From Adiantum capillus-veneris (Eukaryota; Streptophyta; Polypodiopsida; Polypodiales; Pteridaceae): a stretch of 64,000 nucleotides of DNA. Position numbers and translations under genes: made by a program. Under the pieces are notes generated by a model, which made no database searches, was not told where the DNA came from, and was given only the letters and a program-made list of their open reading frames with translations. Below, one piece after another: positions 48,470 to 63,905 of the stretch (positions within the stretch are counted from its first letter, which is position 1; each line of letters begins with the position of its first letter). The DNA lies in NCBI GenBank assembly GCA_014529385.2, contig JABFUD020000267.1, positions 1-64,000 on the forward strand. The letters run 5' to 3'.

Positions 48470-48802
48470 AGAATCTTACTGATGGCATAATCACTTATGT
48501 CATAACCCACATGGCTGTGCTAGCACTCAATGTCTAGAAAAAAGCATGTGCGATAAGATTCTCCACCTACCACTCCTTATCCTCCACCTTTTACTACCTT
48601 TTGACCTGTCCACTTTGTAAAGCAATAATCCACCTTGGACAGTGATACCCACTCATGAAAAGTGACATCCACTACTTTACCCACCAAGGTGTTACCTTGA
48701 GCCTCAATCCAAGCATTCCTTATATAAAGGAGGCCACGGATCATTGTAAATCCATCTTGGAATGAGCCTTCTCTCTCCTAACATCTTGAGTCGAGTCCTC
48801 CC
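48470..48802 (+). repeat. EPRV promoter-region repeat, right copy
   Basis: This is the second copy of 42,879-43,236, with TATATAAA at 48,721-48,728. It ends abruptly at ~48,802, where Gag-like sequence of a different element begins. Confidence 0.85.
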
Positions 48803-49581
48803 TCCAACTTGAGAACGACATCACGATAGTGCGAGATATACTCCAATAGTGTTTTATATTGATGCATAGAACACTTATCCCAAGCAGACCAATTTTGTGT
48901 CCGCCTCATTTGTGGGCATAAAATTCTTTTTTGAATAGAGTCTCAAAGGCTTCCCAAGTAGTGTGCGAAACTCTTGCGTTATGAAACACATAGCTATCAC
49001 CTGACCCCGTTGCCGCGCAGGTACATGTCTAGAATGCTCAAAATCAAACATATGCTATATGTAATGTCCAAATCCATGGCGGTATGTGTTGTGCTAGCAA
49101 GAGAAAAGATAATACCTTATTTCAAAAAACCGGATGACAAAAGAAGAACAACCGCTATCACAATATTGCTTCGCCATGCCAAATCCAAACCGACAATAGA
49201 TGATGTTGATGCCGAAACAAAATCGTAGCTTTCTTCAAAATCACCTTGATGATTTACCAAATTTGCTTTGAAAAATTGGTCGAGCTCACTGTGTTGTCGA
49301 ATCTGTGTGTGTAACTAGGCCAATTACGGCTTTCAAAAACTGCCAAAAATGCACATCGATTCACAAATTTTTGTGACATTCGGATATTGCTGAAGGTTCA
49401 CACTTTGTCAAGCTTTTTCGCATCCACATGCACTTTGTCAAGCTTCGTTAATTTTGCAACTGCAAGGTGTGCCCTCGGGGTGGGCATGCACCATTAAATG
49501 GATTTTAGGGTGGCCAAGGTACCCAAAGTTGGGCGCCTTGGTTTGAAAAGAAATCTCCAAAGGCTATGGTAGTGCAACAAC

Positions 49582-49655
<74 letters not shown>

Positions 49656-49920
49656 CAATGAGCAACACACTGAGCTTTAGTGATTGGATTTTCTCCTCGT
49701 GTTGGTGCGACCTTGCCGAGCTCACTTAGTGACGATTTGATAGCAGTCGACCCTTTTTCCCTCTTCAATGCTAGCGGGTTTGCACACGCCTTTGACCTCC
49801 TCTTTCGATCTGCTAAGATACCTTGCACATGGTCATCTTCGACTTGTTGTCCAAGGCCCTTTTCATGAGCATGCAAGCCATGCATGCCTAGAGAGAACAT
49901 GCCCTTTCTTTTTCTAAAAC
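48803..49920 (-). pseudogene. Gag remnant of the fragment at 48.8-50.1 kb
   Basis: Near 48,970 the minus strand reads WEAFETLFKKEFYAHK, the W..F...F.. signature of retrotransposon Gag. Near the 5' end (49,690-49,870) a basic stretch reads GILADRKRRSKACANPLALK. Many stops lie between. The (GA)n tract interrupts it. Confidence 0.5.
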
Positions 49921-49928
49921 TAGCATGA

Positions 49929-49940
49929 GCTCTGATACCA
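49929..49940 (-). other. Primer-binding site (tRNA-Met)
   Basis: TGGTATCAGAGC on the minus strand lies three bases from the proposed LTR end. Confidence 0.85.
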
Positions 49941-49943
49941 ATA

Positions 49944-50100
49944 TGAGACCTAGGGAAACTGCATTGCAAAATCCTCCTCCCTATCGCCCTTTATATAGGC
50001 CTTGGGACTCCTAGCCCGAGTCCATTCTTAGGATTCCACACCACGTAGTCAGGGCCTTGGCCTAGGTCCATGACCCCCTAGGTTGGGCCTTGGTCTTACA
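49944..50100 (-). repeat. Short 5' LTR candidate
   Basis: On the minus strand it reads TGTAAGACC...GGTCTCA (157 bp) with TATATAAAGG at 49,988-49,997. The same 'ggtcttaca' end also occurs at ~50,370, so a longer LTR is possible. No partner LTR is present. Confidence 0.45.
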
Positions 50101-54139
<4,039 letters not shown>

Positions 54140-55012
54140 TGTTGGGAAAACAAGAGCCAAGGGCACCTCTATAGCTATGTCTCCCAAGGGCGTTCAAGAC
54201 ACAAGATCAGCACCACAAACGTTATCAAAAGAACCTCAACAAAACCACAACTCAAAGACAAGTGATCTCTTGGGAATTTACCAGCACACGCCCACCCAAA
54301 AGACCACCATGAAAATTAGGAAGCACTTACCCTGGCATGGATTTACAGCACACGCCGACCAATGCACTTGAGAGAAAGAGCTTTCACCTTCACCAAATAA
54401 ATCTTCAAAAACACAATTTTGAAGTGTACACACATCTCCAAACAAGAGAGCTTCCACAATCTACCATACACCAAATTGCCTGCAAGCTACCATATCATGT
54501 GCGTTGTGGGAAATAGACTATATCTCCCAAACCACAAATCCAAAAGGGATGCTTTCAAGCCTCAAAAATTCTCTGCATTTTCTACAACAAAAGCTCTGAA
54601 GACCACAAATTTCAATTCTATGTACCACTAAGTGCAAAATTGGCATGAACAGCAAGCTGCCATGGCCCGACTACACGTAGGAAGGCTAGTCGAGGGCAAA
54701 AAACTGCATCCAAAAGCATCAAGAAGCCACAACGACCCAAAACCTGAAAATTTCTGATATTTGACTGAACCTTTTTTAGTTTTTACATGAGTTTTAGTTA
54801 TATACAAGTCTCACTTCAAAAAACTCACTCACGGGCACTTACAGTAGCCCGACAGCTGTCACTAGACTAGCGACTTGCAGTGCATGTACATGTGCTTGCT
54901 AAAGAAAACTAAAAAACCCACAAAAATAAAGCCCACACACCATTTTGACATCGGGAGTCATGTCTGTATGTACAAATTTATAAAAAACAGGGTGTCAGAA
55001 ATGCGCCCAACA
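54140..55012 (-). repeat. Element 7 3' LTR
   Basis: This 873-bp LTR has minus-strand TATATAAC at 54,797-54,804 as the probable TATA box. It contains 'cacttcaaaaaactcactcacgggc', split here only for naming, a motif also found in element 3's LTR. Confidence 0.95.
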
Positions 55013-55104
55013 TAGTTTGCCAACCCCCAGTCTGCTAGAGCATTCATGCTCAGCAGTAGACTTTGCAAAATATTATGCACAAAGATACATCATGTACAAT
55101 GGAA

Positions 55105-56298
55105 TCAGCACCATATACCCTTACCACAATCAAATGGAAAAGTATTATCCCTTGCATCCATCGTGCACACATAATGGCATTCTTCAAAGTCATAAGAACA
55201 ATCATCAATCACTAGTGAGCTCCAACCATCAAGGCTCATGTCATACAAACCAAAAGACCATGGGTCAACATGCTCACCATCATGAGATGTATCACTCACA
55301 TTAAGCCAAGACAAAACATCCACTGTATCCATGTCATCATGGCTATCCCAACTTTCCAAGCTACAATCCCCTTCAACATCCACACATGCATGTGAGGTTT
55401 TCATAAGCTTCTTCACCCTTGACAATGCATGGCACACACTAACTTGCATCTCCTCATCCATCTCAACTTGTGGGTCATCAAAGCCCCAATCAAGACTACC
55501 ATCAAAATCCACATCACGCAAACCATCCTCTTGCTCACAATGAAAATCATAACTAGCAGGCAACTCAGTGTCACCAATAGCATCATCAACATCACAAACA
55601 TTAATCTCAGTATCCCAAATGGGTCCACATACCCACAACTCATCAGGGTACCATAACAACTCAATAGATGGAGGAGAGAAAAGATCATCCATAATCTCAA
55701 TATGCATGTCATCTACCTCACAATCAAAATCATCCAAAGGCATATAATGCAAGCACATAGAGCTAGACAAGTCCTCATCTTTACAATCATTCAGACATGC
55801 ATCCAAATCAGCTATATCATTGCCCTCTTTGTCATACATGCACTCCAAGGTCTTTTCTTTCACAATATTTCTTGCACAAAACTCCTCATTAATATCTACA
55901 TCATCAAGAGACAGAACCTCATCTTCTACATCTGACTCAACCTCATCATCATTACTACAATCATCACTAGTGATAGAGGAGCTCTTGTGTGAAATGCATG
56001 AAGAAGTAGAAGACTGATTGACATCTTCCAACCATCTTTTTTGCTTCAAGAAATCAACAATGCCTTTCACACCCAAAAAGTCAATGCAAGCAACTTCAAT
56101 GCCCAAACATCGTGGAAGGGTACCAATGAACAAGAACTTCTCTTCCTTTCCATCCAGAACCATATCCTCAAGAACCTCTAGCTCTTGCTTGAGAGAGCAA
56201 AACCTCATGTAATGCATGTCCATCTCTTCTAGCTTGCTTAGCTTCAATTGTTTCATCGCATCATTTATCCTCAACAAGGCATCATTGAGCTTCACCAT
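55105..56298 (-). CDS. Intact 397-aa acidic protein of unknown function in element 7
   Basis: The ATG at 56,298 is the first in the internal region and the frame is open to 55,105. Residues 1-50 are predicted helical with leucine heptads (LNDALLRINDAMKQLKLSKL; 'LKQELEVLEDMVLDG'), so a coiled coil is likely. Residues 50-95 are more hydrophobic (FLFIGTLPRCLGIEVACIDF). From ~95 to the end the protein is extremely rich in Asp/Glu with scattered Cys, His and Trp (DDEVESDVEDEVLSLDDVD; DMDTVDVLSWLNVSD). There is no zinc knuckle, DSG, YxDD or DDE motif. I do not recognise it. Its integrity within a young element suggests a role in transposition, packaging or host interaction, but this is inference. 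It could also be a captured host fragment. Confidence 0.75.
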   Translation of the reverse strand: MVKLNDALLRINDAMKQLKLSKLEEMDMHYMRFCSLKQELEVLEDMVLDGKEEKFLFIGTLPRCLGIEVACIDFLGVKGIVDFLKQKRWLEDVNQSSTSSCISHKSSSITSDDCSNDDEVESDVEDEVLSLDDVDINEEFCARNIVKEKTLECMYDKEGNDIADLDACLNDCKDEDLSSSMCLHYMPLDDFDCEVDDMHIEIMDDLFSPPSIELLWYPDELWVCGPIWDTEINVCDVDDAIGDTELPASYDFHCEQEDGLRDVDFDGSLDWGFDDPQVEMDEEMQVSVCHALSRVKKLMKTSHACVDVEGDCSLESWDSHDDMDTVDVLSWLNVSDTSHDGEHVDPWSFGLYDMSLDGWSSLVIDDCSYDFEECHYVCTMDARDNTFPFDCGKGIWC

Positions 56299-56352
56299 GG
56301 CTGCAATTTTATGTCTACACCATCAAGATTGAAGGTAACTTGAAGCACTCCT

Positions 56353-56367
56353 CGGTGGCGGGCACCA
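56353..56367 (-). other. Primer-binding site of element 7
   Basis: The minus strand reads TGGTGCCCGCCACCG, six bases from the 5' LTR. It resembles element 3's TGGTGCCCCCACTTAG in sequence and spacing. The tRNA is not assigned. Confidence 0.65.
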
Positions 56368-56373
56368 AAACAC

Positions 56374-57246
56374 TGTTGGGAAAACAAGAGCCAGGGGCAC
56401 CTCTATAGCTATGTCTCCCAAGGGCGTTCAAGACACAAGATCAGCACCACAAACGTTATCAAAAGAACCTCAACAAAACCACAACTCAAAGACAAGTGAT
56501 CTCTTGGGAATTTACCAGCACACGCCCACCCAAAAGACCACCATGAAAATTAGGAAGCACTTACCCTGGCATGGATTTACAGCACACGCCTACCAATTCA
56601 CTTGAGAGAAAGAGCTTTCACCTTCACCAAATAAATCTTCAAAAACACAATTTTGAAGTGTACACACATCTCCAAACAAGAGAGCTTCCACAATCTACCA
56701 TACACCAAATTGCCTGCAAGCTACCATATCCTGTGCGTTGTGGGAAATAGACTGTATCTCCCAAACCACAAATCCAAAAGGGATGCTTTCAAGCCTCAAA
56801 AATTCTCTGCATTTTCTACAAAAAAAGCTCTGAAGACCACAAATTTCAATTCTATGTACCACTAAGTGCAAAATTGGCATGAACAGCAAGCTGCCATGGC
56901 CCGACTACACGTAGGAAGGCTAGTCGAGGGCAAAAAACTGCATCCAAAATCATCAAGAAGCCACAACGACCCAAAACCTGAAAATTTCTGATATTTGACT
57001 GAACCTTTTTTAGTTTTTACATGAGTTTTAGTTATATACAAGTCTCACTTCAAAAAACTCACTCACGGGCACTTACAGTAGCCCGACAACTGTCACTAGA
57101 CTAGCGACTTGCAGTGCATGTACATGTGCTTGCTAAAGCAAACTAAAAAACCCACAAAAATAAAGCCCACACACCATTTTGACATCGGGATTCATGTCTG
57201 TATGTACAAATTTATAAAAAACAGGGTGTCAGAAATGCGCCCAACA
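56374..57246 (-). repeat. Element 7 5' LTR
   Basis: This is the 873-bp partner of 54,140-55,012, with a TATA box at 57,031-57,038 (minus). Confidence 0.95.
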
Positions 57247-59083
57247 ACGTCAATGAAGGTATAGTAGCATGTTGTCCCATCGGCCTCCAATTGTAGCATT
57301 AGTGAATTCACCCATTCCTTTTGAGTAGAAGGATGATCTTTTTATTGAAATGTAGGCATTGGGTTATCAAAGGGACATCGTCTAGTAAAATTCATACGTT
57401 GGAAAGCCTCTTGCAAATGGATAATGAATACCTACCACAGGAGATTATAGAGGGGAGGAATATCTCCAATAGTGCATTTCGTTTGATTATAGTTCTAGCT
57501 TCTGCAAGTCTATTGAAACTTAATGTAGCAAATTCCATTAAACACTGTGAAAATTTTTATTGTTTTCACATTTAGAGAGAGACCGCCAACTGTTTTGATC
57601 AGCATTTATTTTCTAGACACGTATGGGCACTGTGCACGTTTGACCAATCATGGGCAAAAGCTAACCCCATCAACATACCCTCTCCCAGTATTTGGAGAAT
57701 TTTCAATGGACAAGAATCTTCTATCATCACAATAGCCACCTTGAGTATCAGATGAGTGAAATCGTGGACTGTTGTGTACCAGCATCACTTTGTACAACTC
57801 ACTGCTGCTTGAGATATTAGAGATATGTGAACATAAATTTGGTTAGAGTATTCAAGACTCAAGGCCTCACATATGCATGTCTAGACAATGATTGATGCAG
57901 TGTGGAATATATGTTGACGACACAATAGTTGCTGCAACATCCAAATCTTGATCTAAAAGTGGCCAACATAATCTTGGCACTGTGGTTGTTATAGCATGTA
58001 ATCAAAACTCCTATTGTATGGCTAATTTCTTGCAAGTGAATCCCTTGAGTTTGTTTGGGAGGAACTTGCTCAATTATTGCCTTGCTCAAAAATATTTGCT
58101 CGCCATTCCGTAGGACTCACTTGAAGCAATCAACAATTACTTTAAGTTTCAAGAAGGTTACAAGGATAAACACATTGATGTGGGTGAATTTTGTTGGTTT
58201 GTCTCTGGACAGGTTTTAAATGTCAACTCCTCAATATTTGGATGTCACTATTGATAGTAGTTAGTAGGAGTTGCCTTATCATAGCTTTGGAGGATGATTT
58301 TATTTAATAATGAAGCATCCAACAATATATTTGGCACTACCTTAGCTTATCGATGCATAGCGAATGTTTGCACATGTTGCCACCTTGGGGGGAAGGTGAG
58401 GGAGGAGAGCATTGCTCAATTTTTTCCCCCCCAAAAACTTGGCAAACCTATATATGAAAAATTTTAGAGACAAATTGACTGGATTTTGACGGTTTTTACA
58501 CTGAAGTTTGTATGTTTTCTCACCTTCAAGTTTAAAATTTAGAGGTAAATCTCGAAATTTGTAGGTGGGATTACACTAGACCTAGTTTTTTTCGAACATT
58601 GGAGGAAAGTGTCATATAGTTTAGTCTTACTTCTAATTAGCTGGTCACATACTAGTCTAATGCCGTCAAGTATCTTGTGCATTCAAGCAACAATAAGGTA
58701 TCACTTAATGCACATTACTTAGATATAAGAAACGATTCAAATCTAATGTCGTAAGTATCTTGTGCATCCAAGAAACACATTAAAAAATAAATGCCTGCTT
58801 GCTTCCAGATTTCTTTTGCGTTTTATCAGAAGGTGCATTTGGGTTCATGATACTACATAAGAAAAATATTCACACAAACAATACAGTAAATGTAACAATC
58901 AATGGTATTGAAATAATCACAAATAAACCTACACTTCCTAAACTTCAAAATTAACAGGTATTCCTAATTCAAAGATTTTACTAGCAACAACAAAAACAGT
59001 ATGCTAGTCTATAGCACATAGCAACAGGCAATGATGAAGCACATAGATTTGCAACAATATTAGCTAGGAAGGACGGATATAAC

Positions 59084-59124
<41 letters not shown>

Positions 59125-59337
59125 ACTTTGAAGAGAAAAAAATGTTAAAGAAAAAATAAAGGAGAAGAGAAACACCTCTTTATATGGACACAAAATGTCT
59201 TTTGACTTTCCAGATTTCATATGTCTTTTGACTTTTCACTTTCATCTGTCTTTTCACTTCCTAAATTCACCCTTCACTTATGCACTTAATATGTTTTAAA
59301 AGAATTTTTATTTTGCTGAGATTGGAGAGACCTAATC
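57247..59337. other. Unassigned DNA
   Basis: There is no recognisable gene. Short frames (57,321-57,575; 57,859-58,089) show no domain. (GA)n lies at 59,085-59,121. The first bases join the sequence left of element 7 once the 4-bp duplication is removed. Confidence 0.4.
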
Positions 59338-59597
59338 CTAATTATTATATAGTAAACATAATTTCTCTATATCTACATCCTTTGCCACCTTTGTCATCAC
59401 TAAATCGAGAATTGGCTAAATCTTTAATAGACTTGACAAACATATACAAACCATAAATCATAGGAGATTTTAATGTAAATGCTGATCTTAAAAACACTCA
59501 ATATACATATCTTGCCAAATTTATGAACACTAAAAACTTGACACAAATCATTTTACAACCAACAACGATACACCGTTCAATATTGGATCATATTTGA
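59338..59597 (+). pseudogene. Endonuclease (EEP) fragment of a non-LTR-type element
   Basis: One plus-strand frame reads, with a single internal TAA (59,454), VNIISLYLHPLPPLSSLNRE, then LAKSLIDLTNIYKP, IIGDFNVNADLKNTQ, LAKFMNTKNLTQIIL, and TTIHRSILDHI before a TGA. The GDFN box with the downstream 'F...NL.Q.I..PT....S.LDHI' pattern is that of apurinic-type endonucleases of LINE-like elements or Helitron-type elements carrying such a domain. No RT is found nearby, so it is an isolated fragment. Confidence 0.6.
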
Positions 59598-60101
59598 ATA
59601 ACAAGAAACTTCTATATTTACATCTAGAATAAACTATTGCTATTAGTGAGATCACTTCATAATTTACATTACTCTTCCAAGAATATAAAAAATAAACTAA
59701 TGTATGGCAGACCTCAATATATGAAGAGTTTTGGGAGTATTTTTGGTAAGTTGAAAGTAGATGTTTTCACGCCTGGAGCTCTTCAAGCTCTGCCCCATCT
59801 TTGTTTGCTCGTCACCCAGCTTCTATGCTTGCCCTTTAATCACACCTCCTGCTTGTGCCCCTTGCACGACATCACATGACCCCTTTTTGCTCGCATCTTC
59901 AGAGATTCTATATAATTCACGATTCTTTTGAAATCGTGCAGACATACTAGTGAGACCACACACATTGAGAGCTCCCCCCCCCCTTCCAAAAAAAAATAAT
60001 AATAAACCTCCGCCTGCCCTCTCTCATGCACCTTCTCTGGATCCCCTTGCAACTTGTCCTCCACAGCCCGACAATGCTGGGTGCGCAAAAGAATAGAGGA
60101 C

Positions 60102-60178
<77 letters not shown>

Positions 60179-61850
60179 AGAGAGAGAGAGAGAGAGAGAT
60201 GCTTGGGTGCTCTAATTGCAGCTATCAGAGAGAGCTAATGCAACATATGAGCTCAGGGGAAAGGAGAGAGAGGTCACAACTGTCATAAAAACTAATATCT
60301 AATTCTCCCAAATGACTTTCTCATGTTAAACTGATCATTTAATATGGGGAAGTACCACGGGAGTAAAAGCTAAAATATTGGTAAGGTTGCCAGACTGGTC
60401 TTTGCAGGGATCCAAAGGGGGGTAGTCTGCAAAAGAGCAATGTGCATCATTGGAGCTTAAAAGACCTAAGGTTCAACTCCATTAAGACTTCCATAAGCTA
60501 AGGTTCCAAACTTTAATTGAAAAGTCCAAATGGTCAAAGCTGGGAAAATTGGATGGTGTAAGGAAGACTCAAAATTCTTCCCACATCCCTATCAAGAAGG
60601 GGGCGAACCCTAATGGTAGGGGATGAGAGAGAAACACACACACACACACACACACACACACTCCAAAGATCCCCCTTCACAAAGGGAATATTGGACACAT
60701 GTCAGGCTCCTAGGCTAGCTGCCCCCAATCTCCCCTCAAATCCTATTGGATGGCCATATAGGTGGACCAATGAGAATTAGGCTAGAGTAAAATTATTCTA
60801 ATCAATTTAAAAATGCTTGATAAAAGAACAATAAAAATTAAGCTCCCTAGTGACTATTGAACAGTCTACCAAGGGGTCCAATGAGCATCCAACAGCCCAA
60901 TGGCTTGCCTGATTCCTATTGGCAAGAAGACTAAGAGGTCCAATGAAAGTTTAATTGAATTATTTAATTACCTAAAGCTCTCACGAAAGGGGAAAGGGGG
61001 ACACATGTCACAAGGCTATCAATTATTCTTCTAATTTGTGATTGGCTAAGCTTTACAGGAGCCAATGGGAGGCCAACATGAGCAATTAGCAAGAGGGGTC
61101 GACCAAGAAGAGAGAGAGAACTGCATTATAATCTAACACATTGCTACATACACACACACACACACACACAACTCATGTGTGCAAGAAGAACTCCATTTCC
61201 TTCTCCAAGCATTGAGAAGTAGAGGCCTACACCAACAACTCTTGGCTCTACACCAACAACTCTTGGCTATGGAATGCAAAGCCAACCAAGAGCCAAGCTT
61301 CAATGGCATGCTCATCTCCTCTACCATGCTACTTACTAAGCAAAGCTATGGTATTAGAGTGATTATGTGAGGAGAATACTTCTTTCTCGTAAGATACATC
61401 TTCTTCCTCTCAATCTATCATCATTCCCTGCTAGCTCTCACCATTTTTGAAGGTGTGTGAGGTCTTGGTATTGAGGCTAGGGACACTATGTGTGTTTTTC
61501 AAGCATAATTTAGTGCATGAAGCTTCCATCTTCATTGTACTAACTAGTTTTGTCAAGGAACACGAAGATTGTATTGTACAAAAGTCTCCTTTGATGGGAG
61601 AAACTATAATACAAAGCCTTTATGGAGGGGGGACCGGCTCCACGTAAATCCGGTCCTCAACTATTGTCAATTGTTCTATTTCTCTCTCTTTTCAAGTATT
61701 GTCAATGCCAAATTAGCTAGGTGTAAATTGCTATGTTTCTTTCTCAAATTAAGTACTCTCTCTATGCTCGTTAGGAACTTGTTCTTAATGAAATGCTCAC
61801 TATGTTATCAATTTCCGCTACACACAAGTTACTAGTGCATTAAATGTTAC
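59598..61850. other. Non-coding DNA with CA/GA tracts
   Basis: (CA)n at 60,102-60,176 is followed directly by (GA)n to 60,199, with further CA tracts at 60,635-60,661 and about 61,149-61,170. No gene is seen. The right part (an unknown length before 61,850) is probably the 5' LTR of the next element, ending TGTTACA at 61,844-61,850. Confidence 0.45.
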
Positions 61851-61852
61851 AT

Positions 61853-61864
61853 TTGTATTAGAGC
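61853..61864 (+). other. Degenerate primer-binding site of element 8
   Basis: TTGTATTAGAGC differs from TGGTATCAGAGC at two positions and follows an LTR-like end TGTTACA. Confidence 0.5.
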
Positions 61865-62240
61865 TATTGGTTTCTCTTTTCTTGCTCAATAAGAGAGGTC
61901 CTCAAGCTTGCTACAAATGGTTGGTGTTATTGATTGCAAAAGAGTAAGTAGAATAGGTATTTTTCATCCTTGAAGCACGCCTGCTTTATGCAGTTAACGG
62001 GATACCGTCAAGAGCTATGGTCTTAATAATGGAGTCCTACGGGGCTTGCCTATGGCTTAACCATTATTGAGCTATTAGAAGCTTGGCAAGAACAAGTGCT
62101 CTCTTGGCTCTATTGAACCCTCTCTTCTATTCCTTGCAATTATGATGCTTGAGTACTTATCTTTGAAGGTAAACAGGAGTAGCAACTAGGCCTTGAAGTG
62201 TCAAAGTATAAGTAAAAATCTATACCTAAAATTTGCTAGC

Positions 62241-63905
62241 ATGGCTGACAAGGGAAAAGAGATGGAAATGAATGTTGATAGCTTTGATTTTGCTAATGAA
62301 AGAGCAACTAATGATGCCCCTATGCGTGTAAACTATCTTGTTTCTAGGCTTCAACAAGCCTTGGGCAACCCATCCCTCCAAGGTGAAGTGCTACAACAAT
62401 TGCGCACCCATGGTATTCTCCAAACTCCCAAGCAAGAAGAGAGAGTACCTAGGAAAGCTCCTGGTGAGACTTCCAAAAGAGGGCTCTCTCCGCTAAGGGA
62501 AGAAGAGGAGGATCCGTACCAAGGGCTCAAAAACTTCCTACTCGATGAGGCATCTCCCTCCCAAAGGAGAAACCAATTTTCAACGGTAGAGCCCCCACCA
62601 AAAGAACGAGAAAGAAGTGAGTCTCTTGCCACCTCAGCGGAAATGGCTCCACAAAGACAGCGGGAAAAACGCTCTCCACCAAGACACCCCCTAAACAGAG
62701 AAAACCATCGCATACTTCTCTACACCATAATTCAAAGAGGGAAGAGAGAAAACACTAGAAGAAAAATGCGAGAAAGAGGTCACCCTCTTCTTCATCCTCT
62801 TCCTCTTGTGAAGAAAGTGATGGTGCAGACAAGGAGGAACAAGGGAAGAAAAAGACAAGAAAGAGGTCACCCTCTTCTCCATCCTCCTCATATTCTTCCT
62901 CTTCTGAAGAGTGATGGTGCAGCTCTTGAACCACCTAAAAGAAGAGGCCATAGGAAATCCTATGCCACCTGGAAGAGGTCGTCCAAGCTCTAAAAGTTCA
63001 AAGAGGGAGGAAAGAACATCTCTTTCCTTACTAAGATGTCACTTTTGGTGAGGGAATTTATCCAACAATTCAATGCAGTGTTTGGAAATGAGGGCTTCAC
63101 GGAGTCCTCTAAGCTACGTCATGTAGCCATGCATTTTCAAAGTCCGCCAGGCAATGGTGGTCTAGCCTACAAGCAAACGGTGAAGCTCCACGAACATGGA
63201 AAGCTTTAAGAGCTTCCATCATGAAGCAGTTTTTGGCTACCGATGCCAAAGACAAAGTACTCACCGAATGGCGAAGCTTGAAGCTCTCTCCCTACAAATC
63301 TATTCACAAATATGTAGACAAGTTTTGGGATTTACACCTCAAAGCCACTATCTTCAAAAAGATGAGAGCAAAAACAAAAAAAATTTGTGGGTTTAATTGA
63401 GGATATGGTAGAGTATGTTAACTCGCAAAGGCCATGCACCATATCTGCTTTCATACACCATACCATGGTGGCTTCAAGAATCAATTTCCAACAAGGGGCT
63501 AAGAGAAATCTTAAGCCCACGGAAAATAAGGACCATAAAGAGCCTAAGGGGAAGGACAACGTCCAAAAGTCTCCCAAAGGCAATGCCAACAACAACAAAG
63601 CTAAGGAGAAGGGAGTTTATAAAGTCAAAAATAAACTCTCTCCTAAAGATCTAGAGAGTTATCAAAAAGATAACCGTTGTTTCAAGTGTGGGGAGCAAGG
63701 GCATGCCTATCATGCTTGTCCCCACAAGAATACACATAATGAGCCTCCTAGAGCTACCTTGGTTGAAATTCAAGAAGAGGATGCTCATCACAAAGGATCT
63801 CCTCTATGCCATGCTTGGGGAAAGGTAAGAGAACATGATGCTTTCATTTCTTTGACCCTGGTTCTACTCACAATTTCATATCCACAGAGTTGGCCACCAA
63901 GCTAG
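62241..63905 (+). pseudogene. Element 8 Gag with RS-like segment and zinc knuckle
   Basis: The start ATG is at 62,241 (MADKGKEMEMNVDSFDFAN). After a charged N-terminus the frame shifts near 62,700. In the correct frame two RS-like blocks appear (ARKRSPSSSSSSS and TRKRSPSSPSSSYSSSS). The capsid core is recognisable at about 63,210-63,360 (DAKDKVLTEWRSLKLSPYKS, YVDKFWDLHLKATIF). The frame 63,387-63,905 holds a basic Lys/Asn linker and the knuckle CFKCGEQGHAYHAC (63,678-63,719), a canonical CX2CX4HX4C. Several frameshifts indicate decay. Confidence 0.75.

Larger units (their letters stand above)
42879..48802 (+). mobile_element. Endogenous pararetrovirus (caulimovirid-like), degenerate
   Basis: This plus-strand unit has a terminally repeated promoter region, a tRNA-Met PBS, coat-like and protease regions, and RT-RNase H at the 3' end without integrase. 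This is the plan of plant Caulimoviridae. The ~5.6-kb spacing between the two promoter copies (42,879 and 48,470) approximates a genome with some loss. All frames are broken by stops and frameshifts, so it is an old, non-functional copy. The genus is not resolved. Confidence 0.8.
48803..50100 (-). mobile_element. 5' end of a minus-strand LTR retrotransposon, broken by the EPRV
   Basis: It contains a short LTR (49,944-50,100), a tRNA-Met PBS (49,929-49,940), a leader/N-terminal region with (GA)n (49,584-49,651) and a Gag-like stretch near 48,830-48,980 (minus SWEAFETLFKKEFYAHK). Downstream parts are missing beyond the EPRV junction, so this is a fragment. Confidence 0.6.
54140..57246 (-). mobile_element. 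Element 7: compact, young LTR retrotransposon with a single acidic ORF
   Basis: It is 3,107 bp long with two 873-bp LTRs (54,140-55,012; 56,374-57,246) that begin TGTTGGG and end CCCAACA. They differ at about 10 positions (1.1%). The flanks share ACGT (54,136-54,139 and 57,247-57,250). The internal 1,361 bp carry a PBS, a polypurine stretch (ACTGGGGGTTGG, minus, next to 55,013) and one intact 397-codon ORF, but no recognisable gag or pol. It is therefore non-autonomous, recently moved, and complete. Confidence 0.93.

Noticed and set aside
42879-48802. The 0.35-kb repeats flanking the pararetrovirus as LTRs of a retrotransposon
   Set aside because: There is no TG...CA ends, target duplication or integrase. 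The PBS lies ~150 bp inside the repeat's inner end rather than adjacent to it, and the gene plan ends with RNase H, as in Caulimoviridae.
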